A program made the translations under genes and the position numbers. A DNA stretch of 64,000 bases from Pseudacidovorax intermedius (GTDB taxonomy: Bacteria; Pseudomonadota; Gammaproteobacteria; Burkholderiales; Burkholderiaceae_C): assembly GCF_003350475.1 (NCBI RefSeq), contig NZ_QQAV01000017.1, positions 1 through 64,000 of the forward strand, given 5' to 3'. A model generated the notes under the pieces. The model searched no databases. It was not told where the DNA came from and worked only from the letters and a program-made list of their open reading frames with translations. Below, in pieces: positions 50,590-60,643 of this stretch (its first letter is position 1; every line of letters begins with the position of its first letter).

Positions 50590-53500
50590 ATGAGACTTGC
50601 ACGACGCCTTCCGTCCGCCGCCGCCCTGCTCGCGGCCGGTCTGACGGCCCTGGGCGCCCAGGCCCTGCAGATCGGCAACCTGTCACCCCAGGGCGAGGTA
50701 GCCCGCGTGCGGCAGGTGGTGGCCAGCTTCGACCAGCCCGCGGTGCGCTTCGGCGACGCGCAGGCGCCCGCGCCGCTCACCGTCAGCTGCGACAACGCCC
50801 AGGCGGCGCGCGGCAGCGGCCGCTGGACCAGCGACCGCCGCTGGGTCTGGACCTTCGAGGACGACCTGCCCGCCGGCGTGCGCTGCACCACCACCCGGGT
50901 CGCCAACTTCAAGTCGCCCGCCGGCGAGGCGCTGTCCGGTCCGCAGAGCTATGCCTTCAGCACCGGCGGCCCGGCGGTGCGCAACCACTGGCCCAGCTAC
51001 GGCAAGATCGACGAGGAGCAGCTCTTCCTGCTGCAGCTGACCGGCCCGGCGACGACGCAGAGCCTCCAGGCCAACGTCTGGTGTGCGGCCGACGGCATCG
51101 GCGAGCGCATCCCCGTCAAGCTGGTCGAGGGCGATCAGCGCGCGGCGTTGCTTAAGGCACGCGGCGTCGAAAGCCTGGCGAAGAAGGAGCCGCTGCGCTT
51201 CGTCGCCCTGCAGTGCAACCGCACGCTCACGCCCGGCAGCCGGGTGCAGCTGGTGTACGGCAAGGGGGTGGCGACGCCCTCGGGCGTCGCCAACTCGGTG
51301 GAGAAGCGCCTGTCCTTCGAGGTGCGCGAGCCCTTCGCCGTCGGCTTCAGCTGCGAACGTGAGAACGCGCAGGCCGCCTGCCTGCCCCTGCGCCCGATGA
51401 CGCTGAGCTTCAACGCGCCGGTCACCCGCAAGCTGGCCAGCCAGATCGAGGCCAAGGGCGGTGGCAAGACGATCAAACCGGTGCTGGAGGACAACGGCGG
51501 CGGCGACGACGCGGTGGTCGATTCGGTCACCCTGCCCGCGCCCTTCCCCGAGCGCACCGAGTTCACCATCTCGCTGCCCCGCGGCTTCCAGGACGCCTCC
51601 GGCCGCACGCTGGGCCAGGCCGATGCCTTTCCAATGAAGACCGCCACCGGCGCGATGCCGCCGCTGGCCAAGTTCGCGGCTTCGCCCTTCGGCGTGGTCG
51701 AGCGGCTGGCCGAGCCCAACGGCGTGGCGCTGATGCCCGTGACCGTGCGCCGCGTGGAGCCCGCACTGCGCGTGGAGGCGCTGACACCCGGCAAGGTGAG
51801 CGACCTCAACCCCAAGACCGACGCCGAGATCATCGGCTGGTACCGCAAGGTGCAGCGCTATGACCAGACGACGGTGGCGCGCGACGAGGCCCGCCGCGAC
51901 AGCCGCGCACCGCTGCCGCCGGTGGTGGACCGCGACAACGCCAAGCGGGTAGAGACGCGCGCCGTCTCGCTGCTGGCCAACCAGTCCGGCGCCCGCCAGC
52001 TGGACATGCCCAAATCCGATGCCGGCGACGACCGCCCCTTCGAGGTGGTCGGCATCCCGCTTACACCGGGCTTCCATGTGCTGGAGATCGCCTCCCGCAA
52101 GCTGGGCGAGGCCCTGCTGAACGAGGAGTACGGCGCCAACCGCACGATGTACGTGCGCACGACGGCGCTCGCCACCAATCTGGCCGTGCACTTCAAGCTG
52201 GGCCGCGAGAACAGCCTGGCCTGGGTCACGACGCTGGACAAGGGCAAGCCGGTGGCCAACGCGCAGGTGCGCGTGTCGGACTGCCGCGGCAGGGAAATCG
52301 CCACGGCCCGCACCGACGCCAACGGCCTGGCGCGGCTGGCCGACGTGCCCTCGGAGCCAACGAGCTGTTCGGGCGAGGACGACTACTACAGCGAGGCTGC
52401 CTGGTTCGTCAGTGCGCGCGCCAAGGACGACAAGGGCGTGGAAGACCTGGCTTTCGTCTGGAGCAACTGGCAGCGCGGCATCGAGCCCTGGCGCTTCAAC
52501 GTGCCCACCAGCCTGGACACGCAGCCCGACGTGGTCGCGCACACGGTGCTCGACCGGCCGCTGCTGCGCGCGGGCGAGACGGTGTCGATGAAGCACCTGA
52601 TCCGCACGCAGACGGCGCAGGGCTTCGGCCTGCCGACCGACCGGCCGGGCCGACTGGTCATCACGCATGTGGGCAGCGGGCAGGAGTTCACCCAGCCGAT
52701 CAACTGGCGCTCCACCGGCACCGGCGGCCTCAGCGCGGAGAACACCTTCCAGGTGCCGCCGGCAGCCAAGCTGGGCGTCTATCAGATCGAGCTGCGCGGC
52801 GGCTCCGCGCCGCAGCGCGGCGAGGCCGAGGAAGACGGCGATCGCAGTGGCCGCAGCTATTCGACCGGCCAGTTCCGCGTCGAGGAATTCCGCCTGCCGG
52901 TGCTCGAAGGCCGCGTGGCCCCCGCCGACAACAAGCCGCTGGTGGCCGTCACCAGCCTGCCGGTGGCGGTGCAGGTCAACTACGTCTCGGGCGGGCCGGC
53001 GACCAACCTGCCGGTGCGCGTGTCGGCCATGGTGCGCGGCATGGTGCCGAACTACCCGGACTTCGACGGCTTCAGCTTCTCGCCGCCGCGCAAGGCGGAG
53101 GAGCGCTCGTCCAGCAGTGATGAAGAGCAGCCCGAATCCACACAGGACACCCGCGTCGTCGCCGACAAGCTGCCGCTGACGCTGGACCGCAACGGCGCGG
53201 GCCGCGTCACCGTCGACAAGCTGCCCGCCACGGCCGACACCGGCCCGCGCGAGCTGCTGCTGGAAGCCAGCTATGCGGACCCCAACGGCGAGGTGCAGAC
53301 GCTGCGCAGCACGCGCACGCTGTGGCCGGCCGCCGTCGTCGCCGGCATCAAGACCGAAGGCTGGGTCTCCACCGACCGACAACTGCGCTTCCAGGCCCTG
53401 GCGCTGGACCTGGCGGGCAAGCCCCAGCCCAACGCCAAGATCAAGGTCGAGGCCGTGGCCCGCATCACCACCACCAGCCGCAAGCGCATGGTGGGCGGCT

Positions 53501-56500
53501 TCTACACCTACGACAACAAGACGGAAGTGAAGCCGCTGGGCACCGTGTGCAATGGCCAGACCGACAGCCGCGGCCTGCTGCTGTGCGAAGCGCAGATCAA
53601 GGAGGCCGGCGAGGTCGAGCTGGTCGCCACCGCGACCGACGGCGAAGGCCGCGCGAGCCGCGCCGCCGGTTCGGTCTGGGTGACGAAGCAGGGCGAGCTG
53701 TGGTTCGGCGGCGAGGACAACGACCGCATCGACGTGCTGCCCGAGAAGAAGAACTACCAGCCTGGCGAGGTCGCCAAGTTCCAGGTGCGCAGCCCCTTCC
53801 GCTTCGCCACCGCGCTGGTGTCGGTGGAGCGCGAGGGCGTGCTCGACACCCAGGTGGTGCAGCTCAATGGCCAGGACCCGACGGTCAACCTCACCATCAA
53901 GCCCGAATGGGGCCCCAACGTGTACGTGAGCGTGATGGCCCTGCGCGGCCGGCTGCGCGAGGTGCCGTGGTATTCCTTCTTCAGCTGGGGCTGGAAGGCG
54001 CCACGCGAATGGTGGACGGCCTTCTGGGTGGAGGGCCGCGAATATGTGGCGCCGACGGCAATGGTGGACCTGTCCAAGCCGGCGTACCGGCTGGGCGTGG
54101 CCGAGATCCGCGTCGGCACCGAGGCGCACCGCCTGGATGTGAAGGTGGCCACCGACCACCCCAAGTACACCGTGCGGGGCAAGGCGCAGGTGACCATCAC
54201 GGCCCGCCTCCCCGATGGCAAGCCCGCCGCCGGGGCCGAGGTGGCGCTGGCCGCCGTCGACCAAGCGCTGCTGGAGCTGATGCCCAACGACAGCTGGAAG
54301 CTGCTCGATGCCATGCTTCAGCGGCGCAGCTGGGGCGTGTCGACCTCGACGGCGCAGATGGAGATCGTCGGCCGCCGACACTACGGCAAGAAGGCCGTGC
54401 CCGCGGGCGGCGGCGGCGGCAAGGCCGCCACGCGCGAACTGCTGGACACGCTGCTGCTGTGGAACCCGCGCGTGGTGCTCGACGCCAGCGGCCAGGCCAC
54501 GGTGACGGTGCCGCTCAACGACGCGCTCACCACCTTCCGCATCGTCGCCGTGGCCGATTCGGGCACGAATCTGTTCGGCACTGGCGAGGCCACCATCCAG
54601 AGCACGCAGGACCTGCAGATCATCAGCGGCCTGCCGCCCCTGGTGCGCGAGGAGGACCAGTACCGCGCGCAGTTCACGCTGCGCAACACCACGGCCAAGC
54701 CGATGAAGGTGGAGGTGGCGCCGCGCGCCACGCTGCTGACGCTGGAGCCGCGCACGGTGGACATCCCGGCCGGCGAATCGCGCGAGCTGGCCTGGGACGT
54801 GACCGCCCCCGCCCAGCTCGGCCAGACGCGGGCCGAGGCCATCCTGTGGGAGATCGAGGCCAAGGACGTTTCGGGCAACGCCCGCGACGCGCTCAAGGCC
54901 AGCCAGCGCATCCTGCCGGCCGTGCCGGTGACGGTGCAGCAGGCCACGCTGGCGCAGGTCGATGGGATGTTCACGCTCGATGTTCAGGCGCCTGTCGGCG
55001 CCCTGCCCGGCCGCGGCGGCATCCAGCTGGCGCTGCAGCCGCGGCTGGCCGAGGGCCTGCCCGGCGTGCGCGACTGGTTCGCCCGCTATCCCTTCGCCTG
55101 CCTGGAGCAGAAGACCAGCAAGTCCATCGGCCTGCGCGACGGCAAGCTGTGGCAGTCGGTGGCGGCGCAGATCCCCGGCTACCTGGACGGCGACGGCCTG
55201 GCCAACTACTTCCCGCCGCAGGGCGGCGACGCCAACCGCGGCAGCGACATCCTGACCAGCTACCTGCTGGCCGCGACCAACGAGGCCGCGGGCATCGACC
55301 CCGCCTTCGCCCTGCCCGACGCCGTGCGCACGCCCATGGAGAACGGCCTGATCGCCTTCGTCGAAGGCCGCATCCAGCGCGACTTCTGGAGCCCGCGCAA
55401 GGACCTGGACGTGCGCAAGCTGGCGGCGCTGGAAGCCCTGTCGCGCTACGGCCGCGCCACCGGCGCCATGACCGGCAGCCTGACCGTCGCGCCCAACCAG
55501 TGGCCCACCAGCGCCGTGATCGACTGGATCAACGTGCTGCGCCGCGTGAAGGACGTGCCCCAGCGCGAGCAGCGCCTGCGCGAGGCCGACCAGGTGCTGC
55601 GCGCCCGCCTGTCCTACCAGGGCACCAAGCTGATCTTCAGCACCGAGCAGGACGACTACTGGTGGTGGCTGATGGCGGGCGGCGACGTCAACACCGCGCG
55701 CCTGCTGCTCACGGTGATGGACGACCCGGCCTGGAAGGACGACCTGGGCCGCATCGCCGCCGGCTTCATCGGCCGCCAGCAGCGCGGCGCCTGGAACACC
55801 ACCACGGCCAACCTGTGGGGCGGCTTGGCGCTGGAGAAGTTCAGCCGCGCCTTCGAGAGCGCGCCCGTGACCGGCATCACCGGCGCCACGCTGGGCGACG
55901 CCAAGGCGCAGGTGGATTGGGCCCGCGTCGAGCGCGTCAAGGCCAGCGACCCGACCGGCGCACCGCACCAGGCCAGCGCCATCGGCGCCCCGGCCGCCGC
56001 CGGCATGCTGCGCAACAACACCATGAACCTGCCCTGGCCGGCGGGCGAGGGCCGCGGCACGCTGCTGGTCACCCAGCAGGGCAGCGGCCGCCCGTGGCTC
56101 ACGGTGCAGTCGATGGCCGCCGTGCCGCTGAAGGCGCCGGTGTCCGCGGGCTACAGCATCAAGAAGACCATCACGCCGGTCGAGCAGGCCACCGCCGGCC
56201 GCTACAGCCGCGGCGACGTGCTGCGCGTGGCGCTGGAGGTGAATGCCAGCACCGACATGACCTGGGTGGTGATCAGCGACCCGATCCCCGGCGGCGCCAC
56301 CATCCTGGGCAGCGGGCTCGGCCGCGATTCGCAGATCGCGACGCAGGGCGAGAAGTCGGCCTCCGGCCGCGCCGCACCGGCCTTCGAGGAACGCAGCTTC
56401 GAAGCCTTCCGCAGCTACTACGAGTACCTGCCCAAGGGCGTGGTGAAGATGGAGTACACCGTGCGCCTGAACAACGCCGGCGACTTCGCCCTGCCGCCCA

Positions 56501-56580
56501 GCCGGGTCGAGGCGATGTACGCGCCGGAGATGTACGGCATGGTGCCCAATGCGCGGATGAAGGTGGAGGTGAAGCCATGA
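50590..56580 (+). CDS. Bacterial alpha-2-macroglobulin with intact thioester
   Basis: 1996 residues. Signal peptide to about residue 24 (ALGAQA); no lipobox Cys at the usual place, unlike E. coli YfhM. MG2-type domains follow (MKHLIRTQTAQGF near 670), then the bait-type region and the thioester domain with CLEQ at 1504-1507, the conserved site that traps proteases covalently. The protein should act as a periplasmic protease inhibitor that defends the cell. The usual partner PBP1C (pbpC) is not in this window; instead a DUF2164 gene overlaps its stop codon. Confidence 0.94.
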   Translation: MRLARRLPSAAALLAAGLTALGAQALQIGNLSPQGEVARVRQVVASFDQPAVRFGDAQAPAPLTVSCDNAQAARGSGRWTSDRRWVWTFEDDLPAGVRCTTTRVANFKSPAGEALSGPQSYAFSTGGPAVRNHWPSYGKIDEEQLFLLQLTGPATTQSLQANVWCAADGIGERIPVKLVEGDQRAALLKARGVESLAKKEPLRFVALQCNRTLTPGSRVQLVYGKGVATPSGVANSVEKRLSFEVREPFAVGFSCERENAQAACLPLRPMTLSFNAPVTRKLASQIEAKGGGKTIKPVLEDNGGGDDAVVDSVTLPAPFPERTEFTISLPRGFQDASGRTLGQADAFPMKTATGAMPPLAKFAASPFGVVERLAEPNGVALMPVTVRRVEPALRVEALTPGKVSDLNPKTDAEIIGWYRKVQRYDQTTVARDEARRDSRAPLPPVVDRDNAKRVETRAVSLLANQSGARQLDMPKSDAGDDRPFEVVGIPLTPGFHVLEIASRKLGEALLNEEYGANRTMYVRTTALATNLAVHFKLGRENSLAWVTTLDKGKPVANAQVRVSDCRGREIATARTDANGLARLADVPSEPTSCSGEDDYYSEAAWFVSARAKDDKGVEDLAFVWSNWQRGIEPWRFNVPTSLDTQPDVVAHTVLDRPLLRAGETVSMKHLIRTQTAQGFGLPTDRPGRLVITHVGSGQEFTQPINWRSTGTGGLSAENTFQVPPAAKLGVYQIELRGGSAPQRGEAEEDGDRSGRSYSTGQFRVEEFRLPVLEGRVAPADNKPLVAVTSLPVAVQVNYVSGGPATNLPVRVSAMVRGMVPNYPDFDGFSFSPPRKAEERSSSSDEEQPESTQDTRVVADKLPLTLDRNGAGRVTVDKLPATADTGPRELLLEASYADPNGEVQTLRSTRTLWPAAVVAGIKTEGWVSTDRQLRFQALALDLAGKPQPNAKIKVEAVARITTTSRKRMVGGFYTYDNKTEVKPLGTVCNGQTDSRGLLLCEAQIKEAGEVELVATATDGEGRASRAAGSVWVTKQGELWFGGEDNDRIDVLPEKKNYQPGEVAKFQVRSPFRFATALVSVEREGVLDTQVVQLNGQDPTVNLTIKPEWGPNVYVSVMALRGRLREVPWYSFFSWGWKAPREWWTAFWVEGREYVAPTAMVDLSKPAYRLGVAEIRVGTEAHRLDVKVATDHPKYTVRGKAQVTITARLPDGKPAAGAEVALAAVDQALLELMPNDSWKLLDAMLQRRSWGVSTSTAQMEIVGRRHYGKKAVPAGGGGGKAATRELLDTLLLWNPRVVLDASGQATVTVPLNDALTTFRIVAVADSGTNLFGTGEATIQSTQDLQIISGLPPLVREEDQYRAQFTLRNTTAKPMKVEVAPRATLLTLEPRTVDIPAGESRELAWDVTAPAQLGQTRAEAILWEIEAKDVSGNARDALKASQRILPAVPVTVQQATLAQVDGMFTLDVQAPVGALPGRGGIQLALQPRLAEGLPGVRDWFARYPFACLEQKTSKSIGLRDGKLWQSVAAQIPGYLDGDGLANYFPPQGGDANRGSDILTSYLLAATNEAAGIDPAFALPDAVRTPMENGLIAFVEGRIQRDFWSPRKDLDVRKLAALEALSRYGRATGAMTGSLTVAPNQWPTSAVIDWINVLRRVKDVPQREQRLREADQVLRARLSYQGTKLIFSTEQDDYWWWLMAGGDVNTARLLLTVMDDPAWKDDLGRIAAGFIGRQQRGAWNTTTANLWGGLALEKFSRAFESAPVTGITGATLGDAKAQVDWARVERVKASDPTGAPHQASAIGAPAAAGMLRNNTMNLPWPAGEGRGTLLVTQQGSGRPWLTVQSMAAVPLKAPVSAGYSIKKTITPVEQATAGRYSRGDVLRVALEVNASTDMTWVVISDPIPGGATILGSGLGRDSQIATQGEKSASGRAAPAFEERSFEAFRSYYEYLPKGVVKMEYTVRLNNAGDFALPPSRVEAMYAPEMYGMVPNARMKVEVKP

Positions 56581-56846
56581 CCATCGAGCTGGAACGCGAG
56601 CAGCGCCAGGAGGCCGTGGCCTCCATCGAGCGCTACTTCGCCGAGAACATGGAAGAGCCCATCGGCAACATCGCCGCGGGCGCCCTGCTCAACTTCTTCC
56701 TGGAGGAGATCGGCCCGCTGGTCTACAACCAGGCCGTGGCCGAGGTGCAGGAGCGCCTGGGCCGGCGCGTGGCCGAGATCGACCTGGAAGTGCACGAGGA
56801 CCCCTTCACCTACTGGCAGAGGCAGGGCAAGGCCAGGCGCAAGTAG
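56577..56846 (+). CDS. DUF2164 family protein
   Basis: 89 residues, soluble and acidic. EEPIGNIAAGALLNFFLEEIGPLVYNQAV (read in part) and the C-terminal DPFTYWQR are the DUF2164 signature. ATG overlaps the macroglobulin stop as ATGA, so the two are translated together. Function unknown. It is followed 47 bp later by rlhA. Confidence 0.85.
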   Translation: MTIELEREQRQEAVASIERYFAENMEEPIGNIAAGALLNFFLEEIGPLVYNQAVAEVQERLGRRVAEIDLEVHEDPFTYWQRQGKARRK

Positions 56847-56893
56847 GCGAGAAGCAAGGGAAAAGGGGCGCGCTGGGATAATCCGCGCCCACC

Positions 56894-58903
56894 ATGTCGC
56901 TCCTGCCCCACCAGCTCGAACTGCTCTCCCCTGCCCGCGACGCCGACATCGGCATCGAGGCCATCAACCACGGCGCCGATGCCGTCTACATCGGCGGCCC
57001 GGCCTTCGGCGCACGGGCCGGCGCGGGCAACGACATGCAGGGGCTGGAACGGCTGATCCGCCATGCGCACCGCTTCGGCAGCCGCATCTTCATCACGCTC
57101 AACACCATCCTGCGCGACGACGAGCTGGAAGCCGCGCGCCGCATGGCCTGGCAGGTGTACGAGGCCGGGGCCGATGCGCTGATCATCCAGGACATGGGCC
57201 TGCTGGAGCTGGACCTGCCGCCCATCCAGCTGCATGCCAGCACGCAGACCGACATCCGCACGCCCGAGAAGGCGCGCTTTCTGCAGGACGCCGGCCTGTC
57301 GCAGATCGTGCTGGCGCGCGAGCTGACGGTGCAGCAGATCGCCGCCGTGCGTGCCGCCACCGACCCCAGCCGCTGCACCATCGAGTTCTTCATCCACGGT
57401 GCGCTGTGCGTGGCCTACAGCGGCCAGTGCTACATCAGCCATGCCCACACCGGCCGCAGCGCCAACCGCGGCGACTGCTCGCAGGCCTGCCGCCTGCCCT
57501 ACCAGGTGATCGACGACGCGGGCCGCTTCGTGGCACACGACAAGCATGTGCTGTCGATGAAGGACAACAACCAGTCCGACAACCTGCGCGTGCTGATCGA
57601 CGCCGGCGTGCGCAGCTTCAAGATCGAAGGCCGCTACAAGGACATGGCCTACGTCAAGAACATCACGGCCCACTACCGCCGGCTGCTGGACGAGATCGTC
57701 GAGGAGCGCGAAGGCGGCGCCGCGCCGCTGGCCCGCGCGTCGAGTGGCAGCACCCGCTTCTTCTTCACGCCCGACCCCGAGCAGAACTTCAACCGCGAGT
57801 TCACCGACTACTTCGTCAACGGCCGCCAGCAGGACATCGGCGCCTTCGACACGCCCAAGAACCCCGGCCGCGCCATCGGCTGGGTGACGCAGACGGGCCC
57901 CAACTGGTTCGAGCTGGAGACCGTCGACCACGGCGCCGTGCTGCACAACGGCGACGGCCTGTGCTACTACGACCTTCAGCGCGAGCTGGTGGGCGTGGCC
58001 ATCAACCGCGCCGAGGCGGTGGGCAAGCCGGGCGCGGGCAAGTGGCGCGTGTTCCCCAAGGACCCGATGGAGGGCTTCAAGGACCTGCGCCGCGGCACCG
58101 AGCTCAACCGCAACCGCGACATGGACTGGGTGCGCATGCTCGACAAGAAATCGAGTGAGCGTCGCATCGGCCTGTGGGCGCACCTGGCTGAGACGCCGAA
58201 GGGCTTTGCGCTCACGCTGACCGACGAGGACGGCTTCGTCGGCGCGGCCGACATCGCGCTGCCGCACGAGCCCGCAAGCGACGGCGCCAAGGCCGAGAGC
58301 AGCCTGCGCGACCAGCTGGGCCGCTTCGGCAACACCGTGTTCGAACTCATCGACCTGCAGCTGGCGCTGTCGCAGCCCTGGTTCGTGCCGGCCTCTCAGC
58401 TCAACGCGCTGCGGCGTGAGGCGACGGAGGCGCTGGAATCGGCGCGCGCCGCAGGCTTCCAGCGCCTGCCGCGCGCCCAGCCGGTGGAGCCGCCTGTGCC
58501 CTACCCCGAGGACTCGCTGAGCTACCTGGCCAACGTCTTCAACCAGAAGGCCCACGACTTCTACGCCCGCCACGGCGTGAAGGTGATCGACGCCGCCTAC
58601 GAGAGCCAGGAAGAGGAAGGCGAGGTCAGCCTGATGATCACCAAGCACTGCGTGCGCTTCTCGCTGAGCCTGTGCCCCAAGCAGGCCAAGGGCGTGATCG
58701 GCGTCAAGGGCACCATCAAGGCCGAGCCGCTGCACCTGGTCAACGGCAAGGAAAAGCTCACCCTGCGCTTCGACTGCAAGCCCTGCGAGATGCACGTGGT
58801 GGGCCGCATGAAGCGCTCGGTGCTGCAGCAGCAGCGCAAGGAGATGGAGGCGGTGCCGATGCAGTTCTATCGCACGCGGCCGGTGCCTGGCGTCGGGCAC
58901 TGA
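56894..58903 (+). CDS. rlhA: 23S rRNA 5-hydroxycytidine C2501 synthase RlhA (peptidase U32 family)
   Basis: 669 residues, matching E. coli RlhA (YdcP, about 650) and not the shorter TrhP/YegQ. Strongly recognisable strings: LELLSPARDADIGIEAINHGADAVYIGGP (in part), FITLNTILRDDEL, IELHASTQTDIRT-like, and the U32 signature FFIHGALCVAYSGQCYISH. Cys residues in CYISHAHTG, CSQACRLPY and the C-terminal CKPCEMH are conserved and probably bind a cluster or metal. The enzyme hydroxylates C2501 of 23S rRNA using prephenate as cofactor source in E. coli. Previously such genes were annotated as collagenases. Confidence 0.92.
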   Translation: MSLLPHQLELLSPARDADIGIEAINHGADAVYIGGPAFGARAGAGNDMQGLERLIRHAHRFGSRIFITLNTILRDDELEAARRMAWQVYEAGADALIIQDMGLLELDLPPIQLHASTQTDIRTPEKARFLQDAGLSQIVLARELTVQQIAAVRAATDPSRCTIEFFIHGALCVAYSGQCYISHAHTGRSANRGDCSQACRLPYQVIDDAGRFVAHDKHVLSMKDNNQSDNLRVLIDAGVRSFKIEGRYKDMAYVKNITAHYRRLLDEIVEEREGGAAPLARASSGSTRFFFTPDPEQNFNREFTDYFVNGRQQDIGAFDTPKNPGRAIGWVTQTGPNWFELETVDHGAVLHNGDGLCYYDLQRELVGVAINRAEAVGKPGAGKWRVFPKDPMEGFKDLRRGTELNRNRDMDWVRMLDKKSSERRIGLWAHLAETPKGFALTLTDEDGFVGAADIALPHEPASDGAKAESSLRDQLGRFGNTVFELIDLQLALSQPWFVPASQLNALRREATEALESARAAGFQRLPRAQPVEPPVPYPEDSLSYLANVFNQKAHDFYARHGVKVIDAAYESQEEEGEVSLMITKHCVRFSLSLCPKQAKGVIGVKGTIKAEPLHLVNGKEKLTLRFDCKPCEMHVVGRMKRSVLQQQRKEMEAVPMQFYRTRPVPGVGH

Positions 58904-58961
58904 GCCACGACGTGCGCGCCGGCCGGTCCTGCCGGAAGGCGGTCCGCGGCGCAGCGCGGGC

Positions 58962-59537
58962 TCAGAGCCGCTTCACCGGCAAGCCGGGCGGGGGCCGCAG
59001 CGGCGGCTTCACGCGTCGCGAGGGCGGCGGCAGGTCGGCAGGCAGGGCATCGATCTCCGCGTCGCTCAGCTGCGGCAGTGCACGCGGGGACTGCGCAGCA
59101 TCGACCTTGGCTGGACCGGGGCTGGCCGGCCCGATCGGTGGCGCCACGCCCGGCCCTGCCGTCGGCGGCCAAGCGGGTGCCGCGGGCTCCGGTGCGGGCG
59201 CGGGGGGCATCGGCGGGGCGGGCATCCAGCCATAGGCGGCCAGGGCGCCGCGCAGCACCTCGCGAAGCTCGACCGCATGGCGCGTATCGCGCTCCGCCTG
59301 CTCGCGCGCATGAAACTCCAGTTCGACCTGAAGGGCCTGTTGCACGCTCTGCGGCAGGCGTTGCTGCTCCTGGCGAAGGACGGCGATCTGTATGGCCAGG
59401 CGCTCTTCGAGCATGCGGGCGGCACCCGCCTGCAGCTTCCGCCAGAACACGCCCAGGGCGAGCGCAGCCCCCAGGGCCCCACCTGCACCGGTCAGCAGCA
59501 GGCCCAGGGCAATGATGGCGCCTTCGTCCAGGTTCAT
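58962..59537 (-). CDS. Unknown T6SS-associated membrane-anchored coiled-coil protein
   Basis: 191 residues, not recognised. N-terminal helix at about 7-30 (IIALGLLLTGAGGALGAALALGV), a Glu/Gln/Arg-rich segment to about 115 likely to be coiled coil, then a Pro/Ala-rich linker (MPAPPMPPAPAPEPAAP) and a short basic Pro tail. ATG overlaps the tssA stop as ATGA, so it belongs to the T6SS transcript. A structural or tethering role for the secretion apparatus is inferred from context only. Confidence 0.7.
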   Translation of the reverse strand: MNLDEGAIIALGLLLTGAGGALGAALALGVFWRKLQAGAARMLEERLAIQIAVLRQEQQRLPQSVQQALQVELEFHAREQAERDTRHAVELREVLRGALAAYGWMPAPPMPPAPAPEPAAPAWPPTAGPGVAPPIGPASPGPAKVDAAQSPRALPQLSDAEIDALPADLPPPSRRVKPPLRPPPGLPVKRL

Positions 59538-60616
59538 GGCCGGCCTCCTCGTGACATGTCCTGTTCGTCCTCGGCATCCCACTTTCGCAGCAGGTCCAGC
59601 GGCACCCAGTCGGCCACTTCGCTGAAGCGGCGACCGACCATGCGCTCCGCCTGCCGCAGCAAGGCGGGGACGGGGCTGCTGGGCTCGTGCAACTCGAACC
59701 AGTCGCGCACCTGGCGGATGGCGGCGAGCGCATCGTCGCGCGTGACCGGTCGCAGTTCCGCTGCCAACGACGGGCTGCGCAGATCCACCGCAGCGGGCGT
59801 CGACGTGGCGGCCGGCGACGGCGGGACGGCGGTCACGGCGTCGAGTTCATCGGGCGCGGGCACGAACAGCTCCAGCATGCGCTGCAAGGGCAGGAGATCG
59901 GGCGCCTGATCGCCCAGATGGCTGCGGCACCAGGCCGCGATGGTCTGCACATGGCGGCAGGCGGCGGCAAGCTGGTGTACCGGCACATCGGGATCACCCA
60001 CGGCCGCCCGGCGCAGCGCCGTCAGTTGCCGGCGCACCGACTCCGGCGACCGCGCATCCTCGGGCCGCGGCACCGCGAGGGCCCGCTCCACATCGCGCAC
60101 GGTCAGGCGCACGCCGGCCCCGGTGTCGAGCGAGATCTCGCGCACGTCCCCCAGGAGGCCCTCGGGATCGGCAAGCGCCGCCAGCGCGTTGGCGCGGACG
60201 GCCGGTTCGGCCTCGCCATCGATGAGCAGCTGCGGATGGATCGAGTCGGGCCAGGCACGCAGCGACTGCACCAGCATGTCGAGCCCCTGCAGCAGCCCCG
60301 TCGCCTGGCCCAGGCGGGTGCGCGCACGGGTGAGGCAGACGATCAGGTGCAGGTCCTTGGTGCGCAGCAGCAGCCGGCGGCAATCGCGCTCGACCTCGGC
60401 CCAGTTGGGTCCTTCGGGCGTGTCGACGAAGTTGCCGTACTGCGCCTCGCCCCTCGGCTGCAGGCGCGTCCAGAGCATGGCGTACTCCGGGTCGTACTCC
60501 AGGTTGGGGCCGCAGGGTTCGATGTCACTGATGGGCAGCAGCCAGTCGGCCGAGGCGCCCAGGGCGTGGCGTGTGGCCAGGGGTGGTGAAGGGGAGATGG
60601 CAGGAGTCATGGACAT
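59534..60616 (-). CDS. tssA: Type VI secretion system protein TssA
   Basis: 360 residues with the ImpA_N signature near the start (LLPISDIEPCGPNLEYDPEYAML, in part) followed by DCRRLLLRTKDLHLIVCLTRARTR and GLDMLVQ. TssA caps the baseplate and directs tail-tube/sheath polymerisation. The mid-region is a Pro/Ala/Thr linker and the C-terminus holds a short helical domain ending in RRFSEVADWVPLDLLRKW. No other structural tss gene is visible in the window, so this is a detached or border copy. ATG 60616 or 60610. Confidence 0.9.
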   Translation of the reverse strand: MSMTPAISPSPPLATRHALGASADWLLPISDIEPCGPNLEYDPEYAMLWTRLQPRGEAQYGNFVDTPEGPNWAEVERDCRRLLLRTKDLHLIVCLTRARTRLGQATGLLQGLDMLVQSLRAWPDSIHPQLLIDGEAEPAVRANALAALADPEGLLGDVREISLDTGAGVRLTVRDVERALAVPRPEDARSPESVRRQLTALRRAAVGDPDVPVHQLAAACRHVQTIAAWCRSHLGDQAPDLLPLQRMLELFVPAPDELDAVTAVPPSPAATSTPAAVDLRSPSLAAELRPVTRDDALAAIRQVRDWFELHEPSSPVPALLRQAERMVGRRFSEVADWVPLDLLRKWDAEDEQDMSRGGRP

Positions 60617-60643
60617 GGATGTGACAGCAAGGGATCGGGGCTT

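Noticed and set aside
50683-55968. Antisense frame of about 1760 residues across the macroglobulin gene
   Set aside because: The plus strand encodes a recognisable protein with signal peptide and CLEQ thioester. The antisense frame is a GC-driven shadow.
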